Part shown: positions 1 through 5,725 of the stretch, piece after piece
How the letters are laid out: each line of letters begins with the position of its first letter
Position numbering within the stretch: the first letter of the stretch is position 1
Assembly (NCBI GenBank): GCA_022360075.1
Contig: JAKSDN010001248.1
Span: 1 to 6,219 of the forward strand
DNA: 6,219 nt
DNA from: Kiloniellales bacterium
Lineage (GTDB): Bacteria > Pseudomonadota > Alphaproteobacteria > Kiloniellales > JAKSDN01
Direction of reading: 5' to 3'
The notes under the pieces: generated by a model
The model's input: the letters and a program-made list of their open reading frames with translations, nothing else
Told to the model about the DNA's origin: nothing
The model's database searches: none
Made by a program: the position numbers and the translations under genes

Positions 1-1053
1 ATCCAGCCCCTCGTTGATCCGCCGGATCGCGCCGCCCTTGCCCGCGGCGTCCGGGCCTTCGAACAACAGGATGCTCGAGACCTTCTTCGCCTTCGCGCGC
101 AGGTGCAGGCGATGAAGGCGGGCTTGCAGCTCCACCAGTTGTGCACTGTAGGCGGACTTGCCGAGGCGCTGCGACATGTCGAGGCGGGTGAGCACGGTAA
201 TCGCGTTCGCAAAGGGCTCAGCCGCGCCGTTCGTGCTCCCGGTCTCGGCGGACTTCTTCCGTTTCGACGGTGACTTCGGCTTCTTCTTGCGCGCGCCGTC
301 GTGCTTCGACGGACTTTCGAAGGAAGCGCCGTTCGTCTCACCCTCGCGCAGATGGCGCTGCAAGGCGTCGCGCAGGATCGTGGCGACGGTGATGCCGCGA
401 TAGTGGGGGTCCACGCCTTCGACCACCGTCCATGGCGCCAAGCCGCGGTTGGTTCGGGTGATCACCTGCTCGGCCGTGTCGATGAAACGGTCGTAGAGCT
501 GCCAATGCTCCCAGTCGCTTTCGGTTACCCTGGCCTTGGTCAGGGGGTCGCCCTCAAGGTTCTTCAGGCGGTGTTCTTGGGCCTCCCGGCTCAAGTGCAT
601 CCAGAACTTGAGAATGAGGGCGCCGTCGCGGGCGAGCGCCCTTTCGAAGCTGACGATCCGGCTGAGCTTTTCCAGGAAAGTCGCCTCGTCGGCATGCTCA
701 TAGACCCGGTCCAGGACCGGCTGCGAGTACCAGGCGCTCATGAACATGCCAATCCGACCGCGCGGCGGTAGGTCCCGCCAATAGCGCCAGAACTCCGGCC
801 TTTCCCGCTCGTCATCCGAGGCCTCGTCGTAGGCGCGGGTGATCAGCCACCTCGGGTCCATCCACTCGTTGAGCAGGCTGACGGTCTCGCCCTTGCCGCC
901 GCCATCGACACCGGCGAAAACCAGGATCACTTGGAAGTGCCGTTCCTTGTGCAGCTCGTCTTGCAGCTCCAGCAGCTCCTCGCGCAACAGAGGCGCGGTC
1001 TTCTTGAAGGCCTTCTTCGCAATCGTGCGACCGAGCTCGGCGGTCTCGAACAT
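1..1053 (-). CDS. pap: Polyphosphate:AMP phosphotransferase (two-domain, class II PPK2), C-terminus cut by window edge
   Basis: This cytoplasmic enzyme family transfers phosphate from polyphosphate to AMP, giving ADP. The 351 visible codons hold two PPK2 units in tandem. Unit 1 (about residues 1-235) has the P-loop GVDGGGKGET (48-57), NEWMDPR (62-68) and the typical RxEFWRYWRDLPP stretch (85-97). Unit 2 begins near residue 285 and has the P-loop FEGPDAAGKGGAIRR (331-345). The rest of unit 2, including its Walker B, lies off the window. In unit 1 the usual DRSWY Walker B is MSAWY (105-109), so the acidic residue is missing, as expected if the C-terminal copy is the active one. A Lys-rich low-complexity linker (about 250-270) joins the units. 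I chose the ATG at 1053 because MFETAELG matches the start I recall for Pseudomonas PAP, and GGGGTGA lies just upstream. In-frame ATGs at 1068 and 1113 are possible. The family call is firm; the exact substrate is known from homologues only. Confidence 0.93.
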   Translation of the reverse strand, partial: MFETAELGRTIAKKAFKKTAPLLREELLELQDELHKERHFQVILVFAGVDGGGKGETVSLLNEWMDPRWLITRAYDEASDDERERPEFWRYWRDLPPRGRIGMFMSAWYSQPVLDRVYEHADEATFLEKLSRIVSFERALARDGALILKFWMHLSREAQEHRLKNLEGDPLTKARVTESDWEHWQLYDRFIDTAEQVITRTNRGLAPWTVVEGVDPHYRGITVATILRDALQRHLREGETNGASFESPSKHDGARKKKPKSPSKRKKSAETGSTNGAAEPFANAITVLTRLDMSQRLGKSAYSAQLVELQARLHRLHLRAKAKKVSSILLFEGPDAAGKGGAIRRINEGLD

Positions 1054-1073
1054 GGCATCACCCCGCATGCCAA

Positions 1074-1109
1074 TCAGCCGGCCTTTGATGGCCCCCGAGG
1101 GCCGGCTGA
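1074..1109 (-). promoter_or_regulatory. 10-bp hairpin in the pap leader
   Basis: The arms 1074-1083 and 1100-1109 (TCAGCCGGCC and its exact complement) can form a GC-rich stem with a 16-nt loop. It ends 20 nt before the pap ATG at 1053, just upstream of the ribosome-binding region. If transcription starts upstream of it, the hairpin would sit in the 5' UTR and could affect translation or mRNA stability. If the ATG at 1113 were the true start, the stem would instead be coding. The pairing is seen directly; the role is inferred. Confidence 0.4.
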
Positions 1110-1154
1110 GCATTGCTATCTCTTCGAGGCTACGCTGAGAGTAAGAACGAAAAC

Positions 1155-1168
1155 CTGATTTGAATCAA
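1155..1168 (-). promoter_or_regulatory. Candidate FNR/FixK-type operator upstream of pap
   Basis: Read on the minus strand the site is TTGATTCAAATCAG, which matches the FNR/FixK/Anr consensus TTGAT-N4-ATCAA at 9 of 10 fixed positions. It is centred near 1161.5, about 108 nt upstream of the pap ATG. A class II activator arrangement (centre at -41.5) would put the transcription start near 1120, upstream of the leader hairpin. The hexamer then at the -10 place (TAGCCT) is a poor match, so activation is unproven. No fnr or fixK gene is in the window. Confidence 0.4.
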
Positions 1169-1300
1169 TTCTCGGTCGCGCCGGACGGAGGCGGAAGGCC
1201 GTTCTTCATCAGCTTCGAGCGTAAGAGGGGCAAAAGTCCGGGCCGTGTTGGCCGTATCGAGCGATGGTGGCGCTTTCCGGTCTCGGCTGCAGTGCTGGCG

Positions 1301-1414
1301 TGCGTGCTTCGAGACGCCCCTTTGGGGCTCCTCAGCATGAGGAAGGCCGTTGCTGGCATTAAGATTGCTCCTCATGCTGAGGAGCGCTCGACAGAGCGCG
1401 TCTCGAAGCACGCA
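1301..1414. repeat. REP-like nested palindromic intergenic element
   Basis: The outer arms 1301-1317 and 1398-1414 are perfect 17-nt inverted repeats around the core TGCTTCGAGACGC. The inner arms 1327-1342 and 1370-1385 are perfect 16-nt inverted repeats containing CCTCAGCATGAGG and its complement. Each half also holds a small hairpin of its own (CCCC-TTT-GGGG at 1317-1327; GCGCTC-GACA-GAGCGC at 1384-1399), so the whole can fold as a branched cruciform. From general knowledge, very similar cores recur many times in alphaproteobacterial genomes as REP-type elements. It lies between divergent genes and has no coding content; mobility would depend on a transposase elsewhere. Confidence 0.85.
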
Positions 1415-1849
1415 GGCTGTTTGTCCAGCACTCCAAGCCTCTTGTCGTTCCTGTCGTAGAACGCCGATCTACTCTCGCCCGGAATTTTGAACCTCTTACC
1501 TTCGAGCCCCTGTGCGAGGCGACGCCATCCCGGGCACACGATGAAATGTGGCCGGTGATTACATCGACCGTCTTGTCCCATTCCGGCCACAGAATTTCCC
1601 ATTTCGATCCCTCCCTCGCTCGATCTTTGACGCAACAATTGGAGCTGGAGGCGATCTATGAAGTCGCCTGCTCACGGACGATTATAGAGATCAAGTAGAG
1701 CCGATGAACTCACATATCCGGCGGATGATGATTTTGGGGCTTGTTCCATTGGCGCGCGCTCCAGCTTCAGCCGCGGGCGGCTAGGCGAGGGCGTCTGAGC
1801 CGGCCCGTCAGCCGCAACGACTTCGACAGGTCATGGGACCGGGATGCCA
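1415..1849. other. Non-coding stretch, visibly more AT-rich than its surroundings
   Basis: No convincing gene was found here. Small frames lack family signatures, and the longest minus-strand one runs into the palindromic repeat. By eye the part from about 1415 to 1760 is richer in A and T than the flanking genes. A 9-bp inverted repeat (TGTGGCCGG at 1547-1555 with 1583-1591) has a 27-nt loop. A 26-codon frame at 1704-1784 (MNSHIRRMMILGLVPLARAP...) looks like a signal peptide but then stops and has only a weak ribosome site. The tract probably contains the promoter of the CAP gene, but I could not identify it: TTGACG at 1627 has no good -10 partner, and TATAGA at 1683 has no good -35. Confidence 0.5.
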
Positions 1850-1867
1850 CCGGACCGTAAGGTCCGG
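1850..1867 (+). promoter_or_regulatory. Hairpin with GTAA tetraloop in the leader of the CAP-RTX gene
   Basis: CCGGACC-GTAA-GGTCCGG is a perfect 7-bp stem closed by a GNRA-type loop, 45 nt upstream of the start codon at 1913. No T-run follows, so it is not an intrinsic terminator. It could stabilise the mRNA 5' end or tune translation. It may equally be a chance GC-rich palindrome. Confidence 0.35.
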
Positions 1868-1895
1868 CGTGTCGACCTGCACATCCTCGGACAGC

Positions 1896-1904
1896 AGGAA
1901 GGGA
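1896..1904 (+). promoter_or_regulatory. Ribosome binding site deciding the start of the CAP-RTX gene
   Basis: AGGAAGGGA lies 8 nt before the ATG at 1913. The frame is open back to an ATG at 1844, but that codon has no comparable site, and the 23 extra residues look unlike a signal or a CAP N-terminus. The start at 1913 is therefore preferred. Confidence 0.7.
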
Positions 1905-1912
1905 AAGCCACC

Positions 1913-3670
1913 ATGGCCACGGCGAGCGATCACGAACAGTTCCAGCTCGAGCTCATCAATCGTGCGCGCCTCGACCCTTCAGGCGAGGCGGAGCGCCTGG
2001 GTGTCGATCTCAACGCCGGCCTGGCCGCCGGCACGATCTCCGCCGATCCGAAGCAGCCGCTGGCCTTCGACTCGGACCTGATCAATGCCGCCCGCGGCCA
2101 CAGCACCTGGATGCTCGACGCCGACGTCTTCAGCCACAGGGGACAAGGCGGCAGCGACCCGGGCGACCGCATGCGCGCCGCTGGCTACGACTTCACCGGT
2201 CGCTGGACCTGGGGCGAGAACATCGCCTACCAGGGCACCTTGGGCGGTGTTCCGATCACTGACTACACCGTGCGCACCTACGAGGGGCTGTTCGAAAGCC
2301 CGGGCCATCGCACGAACCTTTTGGGCGATCGCTTTCAGGAGATCGGTCTCGGCATTCGCACGGGCGACTTCCAGGGCTTTCAGGCCTTGATGGTGACCCA
2401 GAACTTCGCCCGCTCTGGTCAGAAGACCTTCGTCACCGGCGTCGCCTACGAAGACAGCGATGGCGACAGCTTCTACAGCCCGGGTGAGGGGAGGGGTGGC
2501 GTCCGGGTGACGATCGAGGGCGCCAGCGGGGCGCTGTCGACCGTGAGCACGAGCAGCGGCGGCTACCAGCACCAGGTCGAGGCGGGGTCGCAGGCGGTGA
2601 CTTTCTCCGGTGGCACGCTCGCCGTGCCGGTGACGGTTTCGGTCGAGATCGCCGACGAGAACGTCAAGCTCGATCTGATCGACGGCGAGGTCGTTGCGGC
2701 CTCGAGCGATGCCGTCATGGGCGAGAACCTCGAGGCCTTGACGCTGCTCGGCGCCGCCGACCTCGCGGCGACGGGCAATGCCCTGGACAACCGCATCACG
2801 GGCAATCGGGGCGACAACCGGCTCGAAGGCGGCGCCGGCGACGACACCCTCATCGGCGGCGAGGGCGACGACCGGCTCGAGGGCGGCACGGGCCGCGACA
2901 CGGCCGTCTACGCGGGCGCGCGGGCCGGCTATCAGATCACGAGCGGCGACGAGGTGACGACCGTGCGGGCTCTCGCCGGCGGCGAAGGCGTCGATCGGCT
3001 CAGCGGTATCGAGCTGATCCAGTTCTCCGACCAGAGCCTCGAGATCGCGCTCCCCGGCGACGGCCCGACCACCCCACCCGAGATCCCGGAGCCGCCCGTC
3101 GTCCAACAGCCCGAGCCGATGCCGCCCGTGATCGCGGTGCCGGAACCGGAGTCCCCGGCCGTCGAAGAGCCCGACGCCGCGCCCGAGCCGCCGGCCCCGC
3201 CGCCGCCGCTGGCCGAAGTGCCAGACCCGCGGCCGGACGACGACCGAGGCGGCTGCCGCTGGCGCTTCGCCGACCGCGACCTCCCGGAGGGGGACGGCGC
3301 CAAAGCGAACGACGGCGAAGGCGACGGCTCGCTCTGGCCGGCCTGGCTCGCCCGGACCCTGGGCGGCGAACGCCTGTCGATCGAGGATTTCTTCGAGATC
3401 GCCCGCTGGCGGCCGAACGCACCGCGCGGCCGGCAAGCCCGGCCCGACAGCGAAACCCAAGAAGAAGATGGCGAAAGGCTGACGCTCACCGAGCTTCTGA
3501 GCGTCGCGCCGGGGCCCTCGGCCCAAGACGTCGAAGGAGCCGCCGACTCGGGCCGTCCGTCGGCGGTGCCCGGCGGCCAGCTCTGGGGCCGGTTCTACGG
3601 CGGTAGCTTTGGCGGCGGACTCGATGGAGCGCCCGACCCCGACGCAGAGCTGATCCAGTTCTACGCCTAA
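1913..3670 (+). CDS. CAP-domain protein with SdrB-like segment and RTX calcium repeats, probably type I secreted
   Basis: The product has 585 residues. The CAP (SCP/PR-1) domain spans about 6-166. It has the expected marks: LINRARLDP (14-22), His63 in GHS, FSHRG (73-77), DRMRAAGY (85-92), GENIAY (101-106, Glu102), SPGHRTNLL (129-137, His132) and TQNF (162-165). A segment starting VTGVAYEDSDGD (174-185) looks like an SdrD-B or EF-hand-like calcium unit, with acidic positions at 181, 183, 185 and 192. RTX nonapeptides follow (about 305-333: GGAGDDTLIGGEGDDRLEGG), then the usual flank GVDRLSGIELIQFSD (359-373). A Pro/Glu-rich spacer (about 384-440) leads to an unrecognised C-terminus ending ELIQFYA. 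There is no N-terminal signal peptide. With RTX repeats this points to C-terminal-signal type I export and folding in external calcium. Substrate and role are unknown; CAP proteins elsewhere may bind lipids, act on cell walls or be proteases. No transporter is in the window. Confidence 0.9.
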   Translation: MATASDHEQFQLELINRARLDPSGEAERLGVDLNAGLAAGTISADPKQPLAFDSDLINAARGHSTWMLDADVFSHRGQGGSDPGDRMRAAGYDFTGRWTWGENIAYQGTLGGVPITDYTVRTYEGLFESPGHRTNLLGDRFQEIGLGIRTGDFQGFQALMVTQNFARSGQKTFVTGVAYEDSDGDSFYSPGEGRGGVRVTIEGASGALSTVSTSSGGYQHQVEAGSQAVTFSGGTLAVPVTVSVEIADENVKLDLIDGEVVAASSDAVMGENLEALTLLGAADLAATGNALDNRITGNRGDNRLEGGAGDDTLIGGEGDDRLEGGTGRDTAVYAGARAGYQITSGDEVTTVRALAGGEGVDRLSGIELIQFSDQSLEIALPGDGPTTPPEIPEPPVVQQPEPMPPVIAVPEPESPAVEEPDAAPEPPAPPPPLAEVPDPRPDDDRGGCRWRFADRDLPEGDGAKANDGEGDGSLWPAWLARTLGGERLSIEDFFEIARWRPNAPRGRQARPDSETQEEDGERLTLTELLSVAPGPSAQDVEGAADSGRPSAVPGGQLWGRFYGGSFGGGLDGAPDPDAELIQFYA

Positions 3671-3700
3671 GGCGCCGTTTCACCTCATGCCTGCCAACTC

Positions 3701-3733
3701 GGCGCGGCGGCCAAGCCGCCGCGCCAGCCTTTT
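3701..3733 (+). terminator. Intrinsic terminator after the CAP-RTX gene
   Basis: An 11-bp GC stem (3701-3711 with 3715-3725, loop CAA) is followed after four bases by TTTT (3730-3733). It begins 30 nt past the stop codon at 3670, in the gap between convergent genes. No T-run lies on the other side, so it should act on plus-strand transcription only. Confidence 0.75.
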
Positions 3734-3762
3734 CCCCGGTTCCCGTCGTGGGGCCGCGTCGC

Positions 3763-4596
3763 TCAGGCGGTCATGTACTTGAGCGTCTCGTCGGTGCTCC
3801 AGACCGCATTGGCCATGTAGCGGAAGTTGATGATGGCGGCGAGGTAGCCGTCGCCCTCGGGCAGCTTGGCGGCAGCCGTGGCGTCCTTGACCACCGCGAC
3901 TTCGAAGCCTTGCTCCAGTAGCTCGCGCAAGTGCGCCTCGACGCAGAGGTTGGCCGACATGCCGGCAAGGATGATCTGGTCGACGCGGTTCTTGCGCAGC
4001 TGCAGCACCAGGTCGTTGTTCTCCGGCCCATAGACCTTGTGCGGCGAGGCGACGATGGTCTTGCCGTCGTCGATGTAGGGCTTGTACTGCGGCATGAAGT
4101 CGGCGCCGGAGCCCTCGAAGTCCTCGACCGAGAGCGGGCCCTTGCGGTCGAACATGCCGATCTTGTGCATCAACTTTTCCAGCGGGCCGCTGAACTTCCA
4201 GCCATGGTCGGTCGGATAGTAGTAGTGCGGCGAGATCGCCACGGTCATCTCGGCCTGCTTGGCGGCCTTGAGCAGCTTCTCGATGTTGCCGACGGTGCCA
4301 TGCTGCTCGACGCTGGCGCCGACCACGCCCCAGGTCACGCCGTCCGGCGAGAGGAAGTCGATCTGCGGGTCGGTGACGACGAGGGCGGCGCGGCTGCGGT
4401 CGAGCGTCATGCCGCCCGGCGGTAGGGCCGGCTCCTGCGGCGGCGCATAGGGATCGTCGCCCGCGGCCTGGGCGGTGTGACTGATTGCCCCGGCCGCGGT
4501 CACGGCGCCGAGCGCTGCCGCCGAGCCGAGCAGGCGGCGCCGGCCGATGCCTTCATCGCCCGTGCTTTCGTGGTCTTCATGGTCGTGCTGGCACAT
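3763..4596 (-). CDS. Tat-exported isochorismatase-like cysteine hydrolase
   Basis: The product has 277 residues. After an unusual Cys/His/acidic start (MCQHDHEDHESTGDEG) comes a twin-arginine signal: GRRRLL (18-23), an Ala-rich hydrophobic core, and probable cleavage after AQA (42-44). This predicts export of a folded protein to the periplasm. The mature part is an isochorismatase-fold hydrolase: VVTDPQIDFLSPDG (72-85) holds the likely catalytic Asp76, SPHKVYGPEN (184-193) the Lys187, and AGMSANLCVEAHLRELL (211-227) the nucleophile Cys218. The triad is thus complete. Members hydrolyse amides, imides or vinyl ethers; the substrate cannot be read from sequence. The start at 4596 is chosen over 4623 because AAAGGAGAT lies just upstream. 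It diverges from the AraC regulator across 153 bp and converges with the CAP gene. The AraC protein is its likely regulator (inference). Confidence 0.9.
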   Translation of the reverse strand: MCQHDHEDHESTGDEGIGRRRLLGSAAALGAVTAAGAISHTAQAAGDDPYAPPQEPALPPGGMTLDRSRAALVVTDPQIDFLSPDGVTWGVVGASVEQHGTVGNIEKLLKAAKQAEMTVAISPHYYYPTDHGWKFSGPLEKLMHKIGMFDRKGPLSVEDFEGSGADFMPQYKPYIDDGKTIVASPHKVYGPENNDLVLQLRKNRVDQIILAGMSANLCVEAHLRELLEQGFEVAVVKDATAAAKLPEGDGYLAAIINFRYMANAVWSTDETLKYMTA

Positions 4597-4604
4597 GGGG
4601 AGAT

Positions 4605-4609
4605 CTCCT
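4605..4609 (-). promoter_or_regulatory. Strong ribosome binding site of the Tat hydrolase
   Basis: AGGAG (minus strand, within AAAGGAGAT) lies 8 nt before the ATG at 4596. It fixes that start in preference to the in-frame ATG at 4623, which would put the AGGAG inside the coding region. Confidence 0.75.
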
Positions 4610-4660
4610 TTGCCGGTGAACACCGAAGGGTGAATGGCTGCGAGCCTTGCGGAGCCCTAT

Positions 4661-4715
4661 GATCGTCCCGTTTCCGTGCCTTTTGGTCGCGCGGGGGTTC
4701 CCGATCGTCCGGTTT
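4661..4715. promoter_or_regulatory. Direct repeat in the hydrolase/araC divergent promoter region, candidate operator
   Basis: GATCGTCCCGTTT (4661-4673) and GATCGTCCGGTTT (4703-4715) match at 12 of 13 bases, and their starts are 42 bp apart, close to four helical turns. AraC-family proteins typically bind direct repeats, so these are candidate half-sites for the adjacent regulator. A weaker third copy, GATCTTCGGGT (4738-4748), abuts the araC start. TATGAT at 4658-4663 resembles a plus-strand -10 box and overlaps the first copy, but I see no good -35 for it. TTGACC at 4714 could be a -35 element but lacks a clear -10. Confidence 0.45.
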
Positions 4716-4749
4716 GACCCTCGTCGCGCGGAAGTGCGATCTTCGGGTC

Positions 4750-5682
4750 ATGATCCTGCTCGAGAAGCTGCTCAAGGGCCTGGACGTGCGGGTCGATACC
4801 TTCGACCTCTGCCGCGTGGCGCCGGGTGCGCCCCTGGCCCTGGAGGCGCTGGGACAGCCGACGGTGCACTACGTCGTCAGCGGCGCCGGGCGCCTCGACG
4901 TCGCCGCGGCGCCGCCGCTCGCCTTCAAGCGTCACAGCTTCGTGATCGTGCCGGCCGGCCGATCACTCCGAGTCGAGGCGGCCGGCGCGGCAGAGGCCGG
5001 CCGGATCAGCCGCTGCGGCTCGCTCGCCGAGGCCTGGGGCGAGAGCCCGCCGGCACCGGACGTGGTGATGGCTTGCGGCCGGATCGACGCGACCTACCAC
5101 CAGGCCGCCGGCCTGTTCGACCATCTGACCGAGCCGCTGATCGACGACTTCGCCTGCCAGGACGGCATCTGCCGGCCTTTCGAGACACTGCTCGGCGAGC
5201 TGGCCGCGCCGCGCCCGGGCTCCATGGCGCTCGCCGACAGCTTGATGCAGCAATGCCTGGTGCTGCTGCTGCGGCGCTATTGCGCCAGCGGCGAGTGCCG
5301 CCTGCCTTGGCTCTCCGCGCTGGAGGACCCGCGCCTGGGCCGGGCCATGGCGGCGATGCTGGAGGATCCGGCGCGCGACTTCAGCCTCGAGGCCCTGGCC
5401 GAGATCGCCGGCATGAGCCGCTCGGCCTTCGCCGCCCACTTCGCCGAGGCCTTCGGCCGGGCGCCGATCGACTTCCTCAAGGGCCTGCGCCTGCAACGCG
5501 CGGCCGAGCTCCTGAGCGGCACCGACCTTCCGGTCAAGCAGGTCGCGCCCAAGGTCGGCTATGCCAGCCGGAGCTACTTTTCACGGGCTTTCAAGTCGCT
5601 TTACGGCTTGGACCCGGCAGCCTATCGCCGACAGGCGCGGGGCGGCGATGCCGGGTCGGAGGCCTCCGGCACCAGAGGCTAG
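4750..5682 (+). CDS. AraC-family transcriptional regulator with cupin-type N-terminal domain
   Basis: The product has 310 residues. The N-terminal half (about 1-185) fits the Cupin_6-type sensor found in many AraC regulators. It has the sheet-like stretch VHYVVSGAGRLDV (39-51), VMACGRIDATYHQAAGLFDH (106-125) and a helical part PRPGSMALADSLMQQCLVLL (154-173). The C-terminal half carries both AraC helix-turn-helix units: FSLEALAEIAGMSRSAF (211-227), then PVKQVAPKVGYASRSYFSRA (261-280), ending in the family's YGLDPAAYRR (285-294). The ATG at 4750 is preferred; a TTG at 4714 would add 12 residues. The ribosome site is weak with either choice, so the start is not certain. Cys residues at 21, 89, 109, 136, 141, 169, 178 and 183 are rather many, but no metal or redox motif stands out. 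The ligand is unknown. Its divergent placement suggests that it controls the Tat hydrolase and perhaps itself. Confidence 0.93.
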   Translation: MILLEKLLKGLDVRVDTFDLCRVAPGAPLALEALGQPTVHYVVSGAGRLDVAAAPPLAFKRHSFVIVPAGRSLRVEAAGAAEAGRISRCGSLAEAWGESPPAPDVVMACGRIDATYHQAAGLFDHLTEPLIDDFACQDGICRPFETLLGELAAPRPGSMALADSLMQQCLVLLLRRYCASGECRLPWLSALEDPRLGRAMAAMLEDPARDFSLEALAEIAGMSRSAFAAHFAEAFGRAPIDFLKGLRLQRAAELLSGTDLPVKQVAPKVGYASRSYFSRAFKSLYGLDPAAYRRQARGGDAGSEASGTRG

Positions 5683-5690
5683 AGGTTTTT
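5662..5690 (+). terminator. Weak candidate terminator at the end of araC
   Basis: GCCTC (5662-5666) can pair with GAGGC (5675-5679) across an 8-nt loop, and TTTTT lies at 5686-5690. The stem is only 5 bp and overlaps the last codons and the stop region, so read-through into the downstream repeat and dehydrogenase gene is possible. Confidence 0.3.
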
Positions 5691-5725
5691 CCAGTCGTTC
5701 TTGAACGAAACCAACTAGATTCTTC

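Noticed and set aside
1475..1510. GGTTCAAAATTCC on the minus strand, resembling a tRNA T-arm
   Set aside because: The flanking bases do not pair as a T-stem, and no anticodon arm, D-arm or acceptor stem is found.
1547..1591. 9-bp inverted repeat TGTGGCCGG
   Set aside because: The 27-nt loop and the lack of a T-run make it neither a terminator nor a convincing operator.
1372..1638. An 88-codon minus-strand frame in the intergenic region
   Set aside because: Its C-terminus is made of repeat sequence and no family is recognisable. Another minus frame reading WEILWPEWDKTVDVITGH near 1540-1600 looked protein-like but has no start with a ribosome site and degenerates into Arg/Ser-rich sequence.
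1769..1782. Short palindrome AGCCGCGGGCGGCT
   Set aside because: The loop is too small for a good hairpin, and such GC palindromes are expected by chance here.
1844..1912. Upstream start for the CAP-RTX gene at 1844
   Set aside because: No ribosome site, and the added residues overlap the leader hairpin; the ATG at 1913 has a clear AGGAAGGGA.
1979..3526. A 515-codon open frame on the minus strand across the CAP-RTX gene
   Set aside because: It is a by-product of high GC codon use: the opposite frame has CAP, SdrB-like and RTX motifs and a ribosome site, while this one has none.
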